This document shows positions 63,233-64,000 of a DNA stretch of 64,000 bases, piece after piece; position 1 is the stretch's first letter, and every line of letters begins with the position of its first letter. Source of the DNA: Lagopus muta (lineage: Eukaryota; Chordata; Aves; Galliformes; Phasianidae); NCBI RefSeq assembly GCF_023343835.1, contig NC_064438.1, positions 15,977,077-16,041,076 on the forward strand. Direction: 5' to 3'. Both the position numbers and the translations under genes were made by a program. The notes beneath the pieces were generated by a model. The model did no database searches and was not told the DNA's origin. It saw nothing but the letters and a program-made list of their open reading frames with translations.

Positions 63233-63344
63233 CAAGGGAAGGGAGTACAGGAAAAAAGGGCAGAGGGAGGAGAGAACGAGGGTAAAAGAGAGACGACGGG
63301 AAGAAAACACTGAGGAGAGAGGAAAGGGAAGCGTGGAAGGAGGA

Positions 63345-63900
63345 GCGGCAGACGCGCTCCTCCCCGTCCGGCGGCGCGGAGCCACCCTGCAGGGAGGAGC
63401 GGAGCGGAACGGAACGGGACGGGCGGGCGCTGCGGGCGGGCGGCGGCGGCGGCGGCGGCTCGGCGGGCGTGGGTAGGGCCAGGCCGCGGAGGTACGGGCG
63501 AAGGTACGGCGACGGGGCCGCGAGCGGGAGCGGGGAGAGAGCCGAGGGCCGCGGGAGCGCTCCGGGAAGCGGCGGGACCGGGTGGCGGGGGGGAGGTTTT
63601 CTGGGGAGAGCTCGACACCGGGCACGGCGCTGCTTCCCGCACTCCGGGGGTCTCGGCAACTGTCGGCCTTAAGCGTTAACCGTGATGCGGGAAGGGAGGG
63701 AGGATGCCGGGGGTTGGGAGGGGGCGGTGGAGAGCGGGGCCCGGGGATGCTCCGAGCGGTGCCCGCTCAGCGGGAGCCCTTTGTGATCGCAGGGGGAGAA
63801 AAGGAGAAGAATGCAGCGAGCGGGATGGAGGCGTTCGCTGGGTTTTGCAACACTTTGTGCTGTTTGCTCGCTTCTTTCCACCGGTTTGGCTCGGCCCGAC
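63345..63900 (+). promoter_or_regulatory. Second CpG island, probable promoter of a plus-strand gene
   Basis: GC content and CG dinucleotides rise abruptly from about 63345. GGGCGGGC-type GC boxes (SP1/KLF) lie at 63421-63440, followed by a CGG repeat and several GAG|GTACGG-type donors at about 63491 and 63505. A possible acceptor (GTGATCGCAG) ends at 63792. No TATA box is evident. The direction is taken as plus because donors, acceptor and candidate start codons fall in that order, but divergent transcription is possible. Confidence 0.65.
63441..63459 (+). repeat. (CGG)6 repeat in the island
   Basis: Six uninterrupted CGG units (63441-63458) plus one C, preceded by GGGCGGG boxes. CGG tracts are common in 5' UTRs of CpG-island genes; here it would lie near or within the first exon of the right-hand gene. 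Confidence 0.9.
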
Positions 63901-64000
63901 CGCTGGCACCGCGTTACCCTGCCTGTATATACGTGGGGCTCGGCTGCGCTCCCCCCGACACTGCCTGACCGAGTCCTGCTTTCAGACGGGGCTTCCACCC
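63811..64000 (+). CDS. Candidate 5' coding region with signal-peptide-like start; runs off window
   Basis: An ATG at 63811, with A at -3, opens a frame that stays open for 63 codons to the window end. The first 26 or so residues start MQRAGWRRSLGF and continue ATLCAVCSLLSTGLA: basic residues, a hydrophobic core, then small residues before ARP. This is the layout of a cleaved signal peptide, so a secreted or membrane protein is suggested. I do not recognise the downstream residues. Caution: a second ATG at 63825 with a better Kozak context opens another frame (47 codons, stop at 63966-63968), also with a hydrophobic start. TTTCAG at 63980-63985 could be a splice acceptor, so coding limits are uncertain. 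A possible intron between about 63491 and 63792 would put this in exon 2. Confidence 0.4.
   Translation, partial: MQRAGWRRSLGFATLCAVCSLLSTGLARPDRWHRVTLPVYTWGSAALPPTLPDRVLLSDGAST

Noticed and set aside
63032-63659. 187-207 codon minus-strand frames
   Set aside because: They are low-complexity Ser/Pro/Phe/Leu translations of the polypurine tract; all three frames are open for the same reason.
1-64000. CRISPR arrays, bacterial operons, intact endogenous retroviruses
   Set aside because: No regularly spaced direct repeats, no dense coding strand and no gag/pol/env-like frames or paired LTRs were seen.

Overview
The window looks like nuclear DNA from a bird, most likely a galliform such as chicken. 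The evidence is about ten CR1 LINE fragments in both orientations (several with the typical 3' end that resolves into ATTCTRTG-like repeats), short GC-rich CpG islands, and a spliced vertebrate gene spread over tens of kilobases. There are no bacterial-style operons. Nearly all open frames longer than 60 codons are chance frames in introns.

The main occupant is the 5' part of one large minus-strand gene encoding a TBC-domain RabGAP of the USP6NL (RN-tre)/TBC1D3/USP6 family. Six coding exons were found by translating both strands and matching splice sites and phases: 11555-11628 (start Met at 11618-11620), 11023-11108, 10906-10945, 10430-10510, 4457-4564 and 1201-1310. They give the first 163 residues plus a split Lys codon, including the arginine-finger motif IDLDVNR. 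The rest of the TBC domain (with the expected YxQ glutamine finger) and the C-terminus lie beyond the left edge.

The likely promoter and first exon are in a CpG island at about 58.2-58.77 kb. This gives a first intron of about 47 kb that holds CR1 remnants, homopolymer and microsatellite tracts, and a few unproven exon-like islands (12.6-12.9, 23.85, 25.5-26.0 and 27.2 kb). The candidate first exon ends in exactly the phase needed to extend the reading frame into the 11.6 kb exon.

Immediately beside that promoter, on the plus strand, is an intact tRNA-Ala(AGC) gene (58775-58847) with a Pol III terminator. It starts 40 bases from a perfect TCTCGCGAGA palindrome (BANP-type element), so Pol II and Pol III units appear to diverge from one short region. 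About 4.2 kb of intergenic DNA with two CR1 fragments follows.

At the right edge a long polypurine/G-rich tract (about 63.07-63.35 kb) leads into a second CpG island with a CGG repeat. This is probably the 5' end of a plus-strand gene. Its first candidate frame (ATG at 63811) encodes a signal-peptide-like N-terminus and runs off the window. I do not recognise this protein.

I did not find a clearly new multi-gene system. The most interesting points are the identity of the TBC gene as a USP6NL paralog with TBC1D3-like features, the shared Pol II/Pol III promoter region, and several exon-like islands in the large intron that RNA data could settle.
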